The notes beneath the pieces are model-generated. The model did no database searches. It was not told the origin of the DNA and saw nothing but the letters and a program-made list of their open reading frames with translations. The translations under genes were made by a program, and so were the position numbers. From Gordonia zhaorongruii (GTDB lineage: Bacteria; Actinomycetota; Actinomycetes; Mycobacteriales; Mycobacteriaceae), in the NCBI RefSeq assembly GCF_007559005.1, contig NZ_CP041763.1, forward strand, positions 1,768,463 to 1,832,462: a DNA stretch of 64,000 bases, written 5' to 3'. Position 1 is the stretch's first letter. The number at the start of each line of letters is the position of its first letter. This document shows positions 1 to 8,908 of this stretch, piece after piece.

Positions 1-417
1 ATCTGCCGATCCGCCGAGATTGACGATGAGCGCGCGACCGGAGATTCCCGCGACCCCGCGCGAGAGCATCGCCTGCGGGAGCGAGCCGGCACCCGCCGTA
101 CGGACCGCATCGGCGACGCCGGGCACCTCGCGGTCCAGGAGCGCGACAGTGGCTTCCGGGGTCACATCACGCGGCGCGACACCGGTTCCTCCGGTGGTCA
201 CCACCAGCCGCGCGCCGGCGTCGATCTCACGGCGGGTGGCGGCGGCGATAGCGTTGACCTCGTCCGGCACCACCGTGATGGCTGCGTCCCATCCACCATC
301 ATCGAGGAGTCGGGCCGCAACGGGGCCGGACACGTCCTCCTGGACACCGGCGGCGCACCGATCGGAGACGGTGATCACCGCCGCGGGGATTCGGGAACTC
401 TGCTCATCGTCTGTCAC
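1..417 (-). CDS. MogA/MoaB-like molybdopterin-binding protein, 3' end beyond window
   Basis: The minus strand reads open from a GTG at 417 to the window edge, giving about 139 residues with no stop, so the C-terminus is missing. The start VTDDEQSSRIPAAVITVSDR and the later VVTTGGTGVAPRDVTPEA are the hallmark motifs of the MogA/MoaB/CinA molybdopterin-binding fold; the TTGGTG loop binds the pterin. Proteins of this family act in the cytosol on molybdopterin, adenylylating it (Mog) or serving as MoaB. Whether this copy is Mog or MoaB cannot be decided from the visible part, so no symbol is given. It is divergent from the transporter gene at 505; the 87-bp gap between them probably carries both promoters. 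The GTG start is chosen because the conserved AVITVSDR strand begins about 12 residues later, normal for the family. Confidence 0.85.
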   Translation of the reverse strand, partial: MTDDEQSSRIPAAVITVSDRCAAGVQEDVSGPVAARLLDDGGWDAAITVVPDEVNAIAAATRREIDAGARLVVTTGGTGVAPRDVTPEATVALLDREVPGVADAVRTAGAGSLPQAMLSRGVAGISGRALIVNLGGSAD

Positions 418-504
418 CCCACGAGTGTTACATGGGACCGTCTCCCGGCCGCATCTGGGAGCACCGGTTCACTCGGGCTGACCCCAAACGCTCCGCCGTC
501 GCCG

Positions 505-1992
505 ATGACCGCGTTTACTCGAACCATGAGTTCGCGTATCCGGGCGATTGCGCCGCTCCTCGCGTCGATGTTCCTGGTCCTGGGACTGCTGTCGGCATGC
601 TCGTCCGGTGGCGCTTCGGGACCGTCGGATTCGGATGTGCTGCGGGTCGGCACAGAAGGCACGTACGCCCCGTTCAGCTACCACGATCAGGCCACCGGCG
701 AACTCACCGGGTACGACGTGGACGTCGCGAACGCCGTCGCCGAGAAGATGGGCAAACGAGCCGAGTTCGTGGAGGCCCCGTGGGATTCGCTGTTCGCCGC
801 ATTGGGCGCTGACCGATTCGATGTGGTGGCCAATCAGGTGACGATCACTCCGGAGCGACAGGCGACCTACGCGATGTCGAAGCCGTACGCGATCGGCGAA
901 GGTGTGATCGTGACGCGAGCGGACGATAACTCGATCACCTCCCTCGACGATCTCGCGGGCCGATCGTCAGCGCAGTCCGCCACCAGCAACTGGACCCAGG
1001 TGGCCCGCGATTCGGGCGCCCGGGTCGAGACAGTCGAAGGATTCACTCAGGCGATCACCCTGCTCCGGCAGGGTCGCGTCGACGCGACCGTCAACGACAG
1101 CATCGCCGTCTACGCGTATCTCGCCGAGACCGGCGATGAGACCGTGAAGATCGCCGCGAACACCGGGGACAAGAGCGAGCAGGCCTTCGCGGCCCCCGAA
1201 GGCAGCCCGCTGATTCCGGGTATCGACAAAGCGATCGACGAGTTGCAGGCCGATGGCACGCTGACCGAGATCTCGCAGCGGTACCTGCGCGCCGATGCGA
1301 GCGGCTCCGCCCCGGAGGCGCCGCAGCAGCGCTCCACCTGGCAGCTGGTGGCCGACAACCTGTGGCCGATGGCGAAGGCCACCATCACCACCACGATCCC
1401 GCTCGCGGCCATCAGTTTTGCAATCGGGCTGGTCATCGCGCTGTTCGTCGCCCTCGGACGCATCTCGAGGAAGGCCGTGCTCTCGCGTTTGGCCCGGGCG
1501 TACATCTCGATCATCCGAGGCACCCCGATGCTGGTGCAGCTGTTCATCATCTTCTACGCCCTGCCCGAACTCGGAATGAAGGTGCCGCCCTTCCCAGCAG
1601 CGGTCGTGGCGTTCTCCCTCAACGTCGGCGGTTACGCGGCGGAGGTGATCCGGAGCGCGGTCATATCCGTCCCCGACGGACAGAGCGAAGCCGCCAAGTC
1701 GATCGGCATGGGCTATCGAACGACGATGAGCCAGATCGTGCTGCCGCAGGCAGCGCGTATCGCCGTTCCCGGTCTGTCGAACACCCTGATCTCACTGGTC
1801 AAGGACACCTCATTGGCGTCGACGATCCTGGTGACCGAACTGCTGCGCGTAGCGCAGATCGCCGCGGCGCCCACGTTCGAGTTCTTCGCGCTGTACGCGA
1901 CCGCAGCCGTCTACTACTGGGTTGTGTGTCTGGTGCTGTCGATGTTCCAAGGGCGGCTGGAGACACGGTTGAGCCGGTTCATCGCCCGTTGA
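505..1992 (+). CDS. Fused polar amino acid ABC transporter: lipoprotein binding domain plus permease (GlnH-GlnP type)
   Basis: The 495-residue protein joins two subunits that are usually separate. Residues 1-32 form a lipoprotein signal with lipobox LLSAC, Cys32 being the lipidated residue. Residues about 43-270 are a family 3 solute-binding domain (GTEGTYAPFSYHD, GYDVDVANAVAEKMGK). Residues about 285-495 are a permease with several membrane segments and the EAA loop EAAKSIGMGYRTTMSQIVLP, which docks an ATPase. Such fusions are known in actinobacteria and firmicutes for glutamine, glutamate or other polar amino acids; the substrate here is not resolved. No ATP-binding subunit lies on either side: upstream is a molybdopterin gene, downstream a convergent phosphodiesterase. 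It must therefore use an ATPase encoded elsewhere. A second in-frame ATG at 526 is an alternative start; neither has an obvious ribosome binding site. Confidence 0.88.
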   Translation: MTAFTRTMSSRIRAIAPLLASMFLVLGLLSACSSGGASGPSDSDVLRVGTEGTYAPFSYHDQATGELTGYDVDVANAVAEKMGKRAEFVEAPWDSLFAALGADRFDVVANQVTITPERQATYAMSKPYAIGEGVIVTRADDNSITSLDDLAGRSSAQSATSNWTQVARDSGARVETVEGFTQAITLLRQGRVDATVNDSIAVYAYLAETGDETVKIAANTGDKSEQAFAAPEGSPLIPGIDKAIDELQADGTLTEISQRYLRADASGSAPEAPQQRSTWQLVADNLWPMAKATITTTIPLAAISFAIGLVIALFVALGRISRKAVLSRLARAYISIIRGTPMLVQLFIIFYALPELGMKVPPFPAAVVAFSLNVGGYAAEVIRSAVISVPDGQSEAAKSIGMGYRTTMSQIVLPQAARIAVPGLSNTLISLVKDTSLASTILVTELLRVAQIAAAPTFEFFALYATAAVYYWVVCLVLSMFQGRLETRLSRFIAR

Positions 1993-2010
1993 CGCCGCCG
2001 GCAGCGAGGC

Positions 2011-3144
2011 TCACCGGCTGGTGATCAGCGGTACAGCCTGTTCGTCATCGGTCCACGCTCCATGGTGTCCGGTCATCGCGGACTCCATCGGCTCGGCTGC
2101 CGGACGGACGAGCACAGCGGTCCCTTCCGCGACCGCGATCACGTCACCGATCCGCGCGGCGATGTCCGGATCCGGTGCAGACGGTCCGAACCAATGCTCG
2201 TCGACTGCCTGCTCGCGGGTCACCACGCGCGCATCGGCGCCCAGGTGCGATGCCCAGGTCGTCGCGACGTCAGCCGATGCCCCGGCACGATCGACGTAAA
2301 CGTGACGGACGCGGGCCTCTCCCGCGATCAGTGCGACGTCGCGATGCAGATCGGGTGCCGCGTCGAGGTCGACGGTGTTCCCGGCGCGAATCATCCCGTG
2401 ATCGCCGGTGATGAGCACGGTGCACGTCGGTGGCAGATCCGTGAACAGGTCGGCCGCAAACGCGTCGACGTCGCGAAGCACGGCGAGCCACTCCGGTGAA
2501 CCCGGGCCGTGGATGTGTCCATGCATGTCCAGGTCGGGGTAGTACGCGTAGGCGAATCTGCGGTCGTGACCGTCGTGGCGGGCGACGGCCAGAATCCCGT
2601 CGCGTAACTCGTCGAGGGTCGCCGCCGGGTGAACGGTTCCCGTTGCTCGGAACGCGGCGCGAGTGAGCCCGGAGCGGGCCTGATAGCCGGGCACCACGTA
2701 GTGGACGTCGACGCTCGCCGCCACCAGGTGCTCGAGCCTGCTCGCCACCGGCTGCACCGTCTCCGGTTCCGCGATGTCGCGCGCATCGATGCCGTCCGCG
2801 GTGTCGAAGCGCCATCGGAGGGCGTTCAGGGTCCGACGGCCGTCCGGCTCCGGGAGTGCGAAGCTGTATCCGATCACGCCGTGTGTGGCACAGGGCGCAC
2901 CGACGGCGAGGCTCGTCAGGCTGGTGGCGGTGGTCGCCGGAAACCCTGCCCGCATGGTGCCCTGCACCCGGGCCGCGAGAGTCGGAGCGACGTCGGCATG
3001 GCGGGCCAGCAGTTCGGCGCCGAGGCCATCGACCAGCAGCACCACGACATCCCGATTCGGTTCCAGTGCGAGCGGATTCGCGCCCGTACCGACTCCGAAC
3101 GAAGCTGCGACCGATGGCATCACATCGGCGAGGGTGAGAACCAT
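2011..3144 (-). CDS. Type I phosphodiesterase / nucleotide pyrophosphatase family protein (alkaline phosphatase superfamily)
   Basis: About 377 residues. The N-terminal region carries LLVDGLGAELL, in which Asp39 is a metal ligand, followed by FPATTATSLTS, where a Thr near 71-72 is the expected catalytic nucleophile. Further metal-site motifs are YYPDLDMHGHIHG and ITGDHGM. This set is diagnostic of the two-zinc alkaline phosphatase superfamily, nucleotide pyrophosphatase/phosphodiesterase branch, which splits phosphodiester or phosphomonoester bonds. There is no convincing signal peptide, so a cytosolic location is likely. Substrate unknown. The gene is convergent with the fused transporter (18-bp gap) and lies 30 bp downstream of the ABC exporter pair on the same strand, so it may be the last gene of that transcript. 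The ATG at 3144 is used; a GTG two codons upstream is equally possible. Confidence 0.85.
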   Translation of the reverse strand: MVLTLADVMPSVAASFGVGTGANPLALEPNRDVVVLLVDGLGAELLARHADVAPTLAARVQGTMRAGFPATTATSLTSLAVGAPCATHGVIGYSFALPEPDGRRTLNALRWRFDTADGIDARDIAEPETVQPVASRLEHLVAASVDVHYVVPGYQARSGLTRAAFRATGTVHPAATLDELRDGILAVARHDGHDRRFAYAYYPDLDMHGHIHGPGSPEWLAVLRDVDAFAADLFTDLPPTCTVLITGDHGMIRAGNTVDLDAAPDLHRDVALIAGEARVRHVYVDRAGASADVATTWASHLGADARVVTREQAVDEHWFGPSAPDPDIAARIGDVIAVAEGTAVLVRPAAEPMESAMTGHHGAWTDDEQAVPLITSR

Positions 3145-3174
3145 GTCCACAGCCTGACACAGCGCGCCCTCCGG

Positions 3175-4938
3175 TCAGGCGCGACCGCGCGACCAGGACT
3201 CCCAGATCATCGCGTAACGACCTCCGGCACTCACCAGCTCGTCGTGAGATCCCGATTCGATCACCCGCCCGCGTTCCAGGTGAACGATGCGGTCGGCTGC
3301 CGCAGCCTGACTGAGCCGGTGCGCGATGATGAGGGCCGACCGTCCGGCCAGGACCGCAGAAGCAGCCTCCTCCAGTGCGCCCGCGCCCGCGCTGCCCGCA
3401 TCCGCGGTCGCTTCGTCGACGATCACCACGTCCGGATCGAGCAGGTCGATGCGCGCCAAGGCGAGTTGCTGCGCCGACATCGCGTCGAGCTGGTGCCCGT
3501 GTCCGCCGACCGGCGTGTCGAGCACCCGGTCCAACCGGCGCACCCACGCCGCAGCACCGACCTTCTCCAAGGCCGCCCACACCCGGTCGTCGCCTGCGTC
3601 CGGACAGGCGAGCAGCAGATCGTCGCGCAGTGTTCCGGAGAAGACGTGCACCTCTTGCGTGAGCAAGGCGATGCGCCGGGCTCGCACAACCTGACCGAGG
3701 TCGGTCACCGGGCGGCCGCCGATCCGAACACTTCCCTCATCTGGCTGGTGGATACCGGCGAGGAGTGCCGCGAGAGTGCTCTTCCCGGCGCCGGAGGCTC
3801 CGACCAGTGCGACGTGCTCCCCGGGGCGGACGGCGACCGATACCGAGTGCAGTATGCGGTGGTCGGGTGAATAGCCGAAGCCGACCTGCTCCGCGACCAG
3901 GCCGGAACCATCGTCGGGTCCCGACTCGATCACCGGCCGCTCGGCGCCCGCACGGATGGTCTCGTCCGCCTCGTCGATGACGCCCACGATGCGACCGAGA
4001 GCCGCGGCGCCGGATTGGAGCGCATCGAGCACGAACATGAGGCGCCCGATCGGATCGAACAAGGCGAGGAAGTACAGCATGGCCGCAGTGGTTCCGCCGA
4101 CCGACACTTGACCGTCGCCGACCAGGACGAATCCGACGACGAGGATCACCGCCATACCGACGAATTCAGCGAGGTTGAGCCGCCCGGCCAGCCGCGCGTT
4201 GAGCACGCTCGCGCGCATCGACCACCGGACCACGCTCCACGAGTGCCGGTCGATCCGTGTACTCAGTCGGCCGCCGAGATCGAACGCGCGCACAGTGGGA
4301 AGTCCCTGCACCGGTCCGAGGACGTGATGCGCGCGTTCGGCCGCCGCCGCACGCTCCGCGGCATAGATCCCCGGCGCTGTCCGCAGGTACATTCGCGCGG
4401 ACACCACGTAGATCGGGATGGTCGCCGCTGCGACGAGCAGGAACCGCCGGTCCAGCGCCCCCAGTCCGATGGTGGTCACCACGACGCCTGCGAGAGCCAG
4501 CAGCACCGGGGGCAACGACTTCCCGATCGCCTCGCTCACCTTGTCGACATCGTCGGTGGCACGGGAGATCACGTCCCCGCTGCCGACCGCCTCCGTCCGC
4601 GCCATGGGCAGTCCCAGGACCGTCGAGAGCATCGACTCCCGCAGCGTCGCCAGAACCGATTCGAACACCGATGCGGTGGTCGCGATTCCGATTCCAGCGC
4701 AGACGGCGCACAAGATGGCGGCGGTCGCCATGAGGCCTCCGCGTACTGCGACATCGGAGTAGTCCCCACCGTCGGCGACCACGTCGACGATCGAGCCGAG
4801 GAGTCGTGGGATCACGAGTCCGAACGCGCCAGATGCGGTCATCGCCATTGCGATCACGGCGAGTCGGGTCCGGTGCGGGCGAAGTTCTGCGATCAGCCGG
4901 GCGGCGGTGCGGCGCCGGTCTGCGACGGGCAGCGTCAT
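3175..4938 (-). CDS. ABC exporter subunit B: intact ATP-binding motifs, degenerate signature
   Basis: 587 residues: a six-helix exporter membrane domain (residues about 20-310) followed by a nucleotide-binding domain. Walker A is intact (VGASGAGKST), as are the Q-loop (LLTQEVHVFSGTLRDD), Walker B plus catalytic Glu (VVIVDEATADAGS) and the H-loop (LIIAHRLS). The ABC signature, normally LSGGQ, reads MSAQQ. The start ATG at 4938 overlaps the stop of the upstream subunit as ATGA, which fixes the start and suggests a strict 1:1 heterodimer. In such dimers each ATP site is built from Walker motifs of one subunit and the signature of the other. This subunit's Walker motifs pair with the partner's intact LSGGQ to make the working site. 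Substrate unknown; drug, lipid or siderophore export are all possible. Confidence 0.9.
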   Translation of the reverse strand: MTLPVADRRRTAARLIAELRPHRTRLAVIAMAMTASGAFGLVIPRLLGSIVDVVADGGDYSDVAVRGGLMATAAILCAVCAGIGIATTASVFESVLATLRESMLSTVLGLPMARTEAVGSGDVISRATDDVDKVSEAIGKSLPPVLLALAGVVVTTIGLGALDRRFLLVAAATIPIYVVSARMYLRTAPGIYAAERAAAAERAHHVLGPVQGLPTVRAFDLGGRLSTRIDRHSWSVVRWSMRASVLNARLAGRLNLAEFVGMAVILVVGFVLVGDGQVSVGGTTAAMLYFLALFDPIGRLMFVLDALQSGAAALGRIVGVIDEADETIRAGAERPVIESGPDDGSGLVAEQVGFGYSPDHRILHSVSVAVRPGEHVALVGASGAGKSTLAALLAGIHQPDEGSVRIGGRPVTDLGQVVRARRIALLTQEVHVFSGTLRDDLLLACPDAGDDRVWAALEKVGAAAWVRRLDRVLDTPVGGHGHQLDAMSAQQLALARIDLLDPDVVIVDEATADAGSAGAGALEEAASAVLAGRSALIIAHRLSQAAAADRIVHLERGRVIESGSHDELVSAGGRYAMIWESWSRGRA

Positions 4939-6692
4939 CCTGGGGCCCCGTCTCCCGTCGCAGGCCGTCCGGCGACGGCGCCGTGCCGATCTGACTCGAT
5001 CCGAATAACGGTGTCCGCCACCGCCAGCCACGCGGGCGACCGCGAGAGGACGACGGTCGCGGCGCCTGCGCGCGCACGTCGCACCCGCTCGGCCACCGTC
5101 GCCTCGGTGACCGAGTCCACCGCGGTCGTCGGGTCGGTGAGCACCAGGAACGACGAGTCCGCGGCGAGCGCGCGCGCCAGTCCGACGCGCTGCCGCTGAC
5201 CGCCCGACAGCATGCGGCCCGCCTCACCCACCGGAGTGTCCAATCCGTTGACCAGCGCCTCGGCCACATCGTCGCAGGCAGCTGCGAAAACAGCCCGGGT
5301 GCAGCGCTCGTCGCTGTGAGGTGAGTCCGAATCGGAGGCGGCGGCGATATTCTCGAGAACCGTCCCCTCGAACAGATGTGGGGAGTGGGGTACGACGCGC
5401 ACGGCTGCACGGACCACTCGCTGATCGAGAGCGAACAGATCGACCCCGCCGACCCGCACCAGAGTGTCACCCGGCGGCGTGTCCCGGGACAGGAGTCCGG
5501 TCAGCATCGAACCCGTGGTCCGATCCGCAGCGATCACGGTCAGCCCGCGCGACGCGATCCGCACGTCGGGCACGGCCGGCTCGAGTCCGGTGATCGCCAG
5601 ATCCCCGGTCCGCGGGCGCTCATCGCCCGTCTCGACGACCGGCCGAGCCTGCAGCACTGCCAGGATCCGGGTCGCACTCGCCACCGCCGCGTTCCACACG
5701 ATGCCGACGTTGGTACCGATCGCGTTGAGCGGGCCCATGACGAACTGCGTCAGTCCGACGACGGTGATGAGCTCCCCCACGGTCAGAGCTCCGGACACCG
5801 CCGATGCACCGGCTGCTACGCCGATCACCACGACGAACAGTGACGACACGGTCTGCAGCACCGCGACGTAGACGCCTTCCGTGCGCATCGCGGCGATCGC
5901 CGAATCCCGTGCGCGGCCGCTCGCGCCGCGGTACCGCCTCCCCGCTTCGTTCTCCGCGCCGATCCCCTTCAGCACCCGCAATCCGGACACCAGGTCGGCA
6001 GCCGTGCCTGCGGCCTGCCCGATGTTCTCCTGCTGGCGTTCGGTACGCCGGCGCAACGGAGCGCCGGCTCGGTCGAGTATCCAGAACATAACCGGCGCAC
6101 CGATGAGCACGGTCAGGCCCAATGGCCAGGAGATCCACAGCAGGACGACGCCCGCGACCAGAACGGCGAACATCTCCCCGACCGGCAGCACGGCCAGCAG
6201 CACCGCCCGGGAGAGCCGCGACACGTCCGAGGTCGCGATGCTCAACGCGGTGCCGGGCAGCCGGGACGGCCCGTCGACGGCGACCGGCTCGAGCATTCGA
6301 TCGGTGACCCGCATCCGGAACTGGTGCTCGATCACCTGAACCGCGTAGGCCACCATGCGCTCGCCGAACCGCCAGGTGACCGACAGCAGGAGGAAGTCTG
6401 CGGCGAGGATGGCGAGCCAGAAGATCAGGGCGGACCGGTCCTGCGGGACGATGGCCAGGTCGATGGCCCGGCCCATCACGAATGGCACCATCGCCTCACC
6501 CACGAAGTGGCCGATCATCAGGATCATTCCAGGCAGCGTGTACCGGTTGGCTCCCCACACCGTCCTGAACACGAGGGCGCGTGGAGTGGTCGAGGCGTCC
6601 ACCCGCACCGGTTCTCCGCGTTCCGCCGGCCGGTCACCGGCAAGGAATCCGTCCCCGGACCACAGACGTTCCGCTGATCGGAATCGAACCAT
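4935..6692 (-). CDS. ABC exporter subunit A: catalytically degenerate ATPase domain with intact signature
   Basis: 585 residues with a six-helix exporter domain (residues about 50-330) and a diverged nucleotide-binding domain. Where Walker A should be, the sequence reads IAADRTTGSMLTGLL: the GxxGxGK[ST] loop and its Lys are gone. Walker B reads FLVLTDPTTAVDS, with Thr and Asp in place of the Asp-Glu pair. The H-loop His is absent (VVLSRSPAWLAVAD). Yet the signature MLSGGQRQRVGLARAL is perfect. The protein can therefore complete the partner's ATP site but not hydrolyse ATP in its own. It is the first gene of the pair and overlaps the next by ATGA. A GAAGGA ribosome binding site lies 9 nt upstream of the ATG at 6692. 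The leader upstream shows no IdeR-type box, so an IrtAB-like siderophore role is not supported. Confidence 0.9.
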   Translation of the reverse strand: MVRFRSAERLWSGDGFLAGDRPAERGEPVRVDASTTPRALVFRTVWGANRYTLPGMILMIGHFVGEAMVPFVMGRAIDLAIVPQDRSALIFWLAILAADFLLLSVTWRFGERMVAYAVQVIEHQFRMRVTDRMLEPVAVDGPSRLPGTALSIATSDVSRLSRAVLLAVLPVGEMFAVLVAGVVLLWISWPLGLTVLIGAPVMFWILDRAGAPLRRRTERQQENIGQAAGTAADLVSGLRVLKGIGAENEAGRRYRGASGRARDSAIAAMRTEGVYVAVLQTVSSLFVVVIGVAAGASAVSGALTVGELITVVGLTQFVMGPLNAIGTNVGIVWNAAVASATRILAVLQARPVVETGDERPRTGDLAITGLEPAVPDVRIASRGLTVIAADRTTGSMLTGLLSRDTPPGDTLVRVGGVDLFALDQRVVRAAVRVVPHSPHLFEGTVLENIAAASDSDSPHSDERCTRAVFAAACDDVAEALVNGLDTPVGEAGRMLSGGQRQRVGLARALAADSSFLVLTDPTTAVDSVTEATVAERVRRARAGAATVVLSRSPAWLAVADTVIRIESDRHGAVAGRPATGDGAPG

Positions 6693-7004
6693 GTACCGGT
6701 GTCCTTCGTTTGGTCTGATGTCGGGGCCGCGGCGATACGGTCCCTCGTCAGGCTAGTCGGCTAGCGCGGCGCTTCGGCCGACTGCATGGACCGCATCCGT
6801 CGTCGCAGTGGTACCGCTGCCGAGCGGGAGCGCCCTATAGCGGGTTGCCGACCGTCAGCGGTACCACTGCGACGGCCAATGCCGATTGCCTGCGTCGCGT
6901 GCACGCCGACCGGCGCACGGTGATCCGACTCGTCTGTGATTTGAGTGCGATCAGGTGGCAGGTGACCGGCCCCGACCTCGAGTCGGCCCGACCAGTGCTC
7001 TCGC
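6693..7004. other. Intergenic region, no gene seen
   Basis: These 312 bp separate the ABC exporter operon from the nitroreductase gene, both on the minus strand. I find no open reading frame with family features on either strand. The only clear structure is a long perfect inverted repeat at 6801-6874. The part next to 6692 must hold the exporter promoter; a short direct repeat GGCTAG..GGCTAG lies near 6752-6766. Confidence 0.6.
6801..6874. repeat. Perfect 19-bp inverted repeat, possible terminator or insertion footprint
   Basis: The arm CGTCGCAGTGGTACCGCTG at 6801-6819 is matched exactly by its reverse complement at 6856-6874, separated by 36 nt. Each arm contains a KpnI-like GGTACC palindrome. 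It lies downstream of the nitroreductase stop (7005) and about 110 bp upstream of the exporter start (6692). No T-run follows either arm, so a classical intrinsic terminator is not well supported. Alternatives are a protein-binding site or the remnant of a small mobile sequence. Confidence 0.6.
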
Positions 7005-7679
7005 TCACCGGTCCGGTGGAGCCAGTTCCGGCCCGTCGAATGCGCCGAGGGTCACGAAGTCGTCGACCGCCGCTCGCTTCAGTTTCGTCAACTGCTTCAC
7101 CGGTCGCCCGATCGGCACCACCGCCGCAACGGCGTGGTCTGCCGGGATACTGAGCAGTCCCCGTACAGCGTCCTCCTCTACAACGGCCATGGTCGTGACC
7201 GTTCCGCCGAATCCCTGTGACCGGGCCACGGTCAGAATGTTCCACACGAGGGGGTAGATCGATCCGCCGCTGACCACGCCGACCCGGTCCAGATTCTGGT
7301 CCATCGCCGCTACCGCGCCGAGATCGACGGAGACGACGAGCAGCACCGGCGCTGCAGCCAGCGGGGCGACGAATGCATCCACTCCGGGAACCGACTCCAG
7401 AGCATCGGCGGTGACGGCAGACGGTTCGATCGGATTCCACGGGCTCTCCCCCGCTGCGCGCTGCGCCAGGTAGCGGCGCGCACCGGTCTTGCTCAGATCC
7501 GCGATCGCACGCTTGACCTCGTCGTCACGCACGACGGTGACGTGCGCGCCCTGTCGATTGCCGCCGCTGGGAGCGAAACGCGCCACGTCGAGAATCTGCC
7601 ACAGCGCCTCGTCGGACACCGGATCGTCGGTGAACTGCCGTGCCGCGAAGGTTGTCCGGATGACGTCATCGAATTCCAT
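7005..7679 (-). CDS. Nitroreductase family flavoprotein
   Basis: 224 residues. The N-terminal TTFAARQFTDDPVSDEALWQ and the phosphate-binding RFAPSGGNRQ are typical of the FMN-dependent nitroreductase fold, as is the late glycine-rich QGFGGTVTTMAVVEE. The family uses NAD(P)H to reduce nitroaromatics, quinones or flavins in the cytosol; the natural substrate cannot be told from sequence. An AGGGAG ribosome binding site sits 7 nt before the ATG at 7679. It is divergent from the alpha/beta hydrolase at 7934 across a 254-bp gap that must carry both promoters. Length and start match the family. No oddities were seen. Confidence 0.88.
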   Translation of the reverse strand: MEFDDVIRTTFAARQFTDDPVSDEALWQILDVARFAPSGGNRQGAHVTVVRDDEVKRAIADLSKTGARRYLAQRAAGESPWNPIEPSAVTADALESVPGVDAFVAPLAAAPVLLVVSVDLGAVAAMDQNLDRVGVVSGGSIYPLVWNILTVARSQGFGGTVTTMAVVEEDAVRGLLSIPADHAVAAVVPIGRPVKQLTKLKRAAVDDFVTLGAFDGPELAPPDR

Positions 7680-7933
7680 CGCTGCTCCCTGTTACCTGGG
7701 CGGCGCCGGCGCGGGCCCGCTGTTCGATCATCGCACGCTCGACGAGGCGAGCAGGCGAGGAGAATCGGGAGATACGGCCGACACAAGGGCGGTCCCGTGG
7801 TCGGTGTCCGAAGGCACCGACCGGCGCCCCCGAGGCTATGAACTGGATCGACGCGCATCTGCGCAACGTTCCGGCGCCAAACGCATATCCTCGCTGATTT
7901 TCGCGGGTGTGCCTTATCGGCGATGATATCTGC

Positions 7934-8836
7934 ATGACCACGCGAACCGGCACTGCTCCCGTCGGAGAGATCGGACTGCATTACGAGGAGTTCGGCGATC
8001 CCGAGGATCCGGCGGTACTTCTCATCATGGGCCTCGGTGCCCAGATGGTCTTCTGGCGTACCGAGTTCTGCGAGAAGATCGCCGCCGCCGGTTACCGCGT
8101 CATCCGTTTCGATAACCGCGACTGCGGTCTATCGGACAAGCTGGACGGAGTTCGAGCCGGCGGCGACCCACTCCTCGTGAAGATGGCCAAGTTCTTCGTC
8201 GGGCTCCCGGTGAAGGGATCCGCCTACACCCTGCTCGATCTCGCGAACGATGCCGCAGGTGTTCTCGACCACTTGAACATCGACCGTGCGCACATCGTCG
8301 GCGCGTCGATGGGCGGCATGATCACGCAGGTGTTCGCCGCCGAGCACGCCGACCGCACGTTGACCGCGACCGTCATCATGTCGAGCAACAACCGCCGATT
8401 CCTGCCGCCGCCCGGACCACGGCAGCTTCTCGCCCTGATCTCCCGGCCACCGAGCGGCCGAGAGGCGGCCATCGCGAACTCGGCCAAGATGAGCGGCATC
8501 ATCGGCAGCCCGGTCTATCCGCAGACGCCGGAGACAGCACGGGTTCGCGCCACCGAGTACTACGACCGCTGCAACTACCCGGCAGGATTCGCCCGTCAGT
8601 TCGCGGCGATCCTCGGTTCAGGGCAGCTCGTCGGCTACGACAAGCGCATCAAGGCACCCACACTGGTTCTGCACGGGTCGCACGACAAGTTGATGCGGCC
8701 GTCCGGGGCGCACGCCATCGCACGAACCGTCCCGAATGCCCGGCTCTCGATGGTCGGCGGGATGGCACACGACATCCCCGAGCCGCTGTGGGACCAGATC
8801 ATCACCGAACTGACCGAGCACTTCTCCACGTCGTAG
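7934..8836 (+). CDS. Alpha/beta hydrolase
   Basis: 300 residues with a complete alpha/beta hydrolase catalytic set: nucleophile elbow VGASMGGM, acid in HGSHDKLM and histidine in GGMAHDIPE. The early strand VLLIMGLGAQMVFW forms the oxyanion-hole region. No signal peptide is visible, so it is probably cytosolic. Related mycobacterial enzymes are esterases or epoxide-hydrolase-like proteins of uncertain substrate; with Ser in the elbow and no epoxide-hydrolase Asp, an esterase or lipase is more likely. The ATG at 7934 is chosen because the conserved domain starts about 15 residues later; an in-frame GTG at 7907 would add nine unconserved residues. No strong ribosome binding site precedes either. 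Confidence 0.85.
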   Translation: MTTRTGTAPVGEIGLHYEEFGDPEDPAVLLIMGLGAQMVFWRTEFCEKIAAAGYRVIRFDNRDCGLSDKLDGVRAGGDPLLVKMAKFFVGLPVKGSAYTLLDLANDAAGVLDHLNIDRAHIVGASMGGMITQVFAAEHADRTLTATVIMSSNNRRFLPPPGPRQLLALISRPPSGREAAIANSAKMSGIIGSPVYPQTPETARVRATEYYDRCNYPAGFARQFAAILGSGQLVGYDKRIKAPTLVLHGSHDKLMRPSGAHAIARTVPNARLSMVGGMAHDIPEPLWDQIITELTEHFSTS

Positions 8837-8908
8837 CCACCGACCTGCAACACCCACCGGTCACAAGCACTTCTGCTTTCGCTCGGTTCGCGAATCGAGC
8901 GCCCGGGT

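Noticed and set aside
6693..6780. Possible iron box upstream of the ABC exporter, suggesting an IrtAB siderophore importer
   Set aside because: GGCTAGTCGGCTAG is a direct, not inverted, repeat and does not match the iron-box consensus.
6835..7440. A 201-codon minus-strand frame overlapping the nitroreductase gene
   Set aside because: Its composition is Arg-rich with no motif, while the overlapping nitroreductase frame has clear family features.
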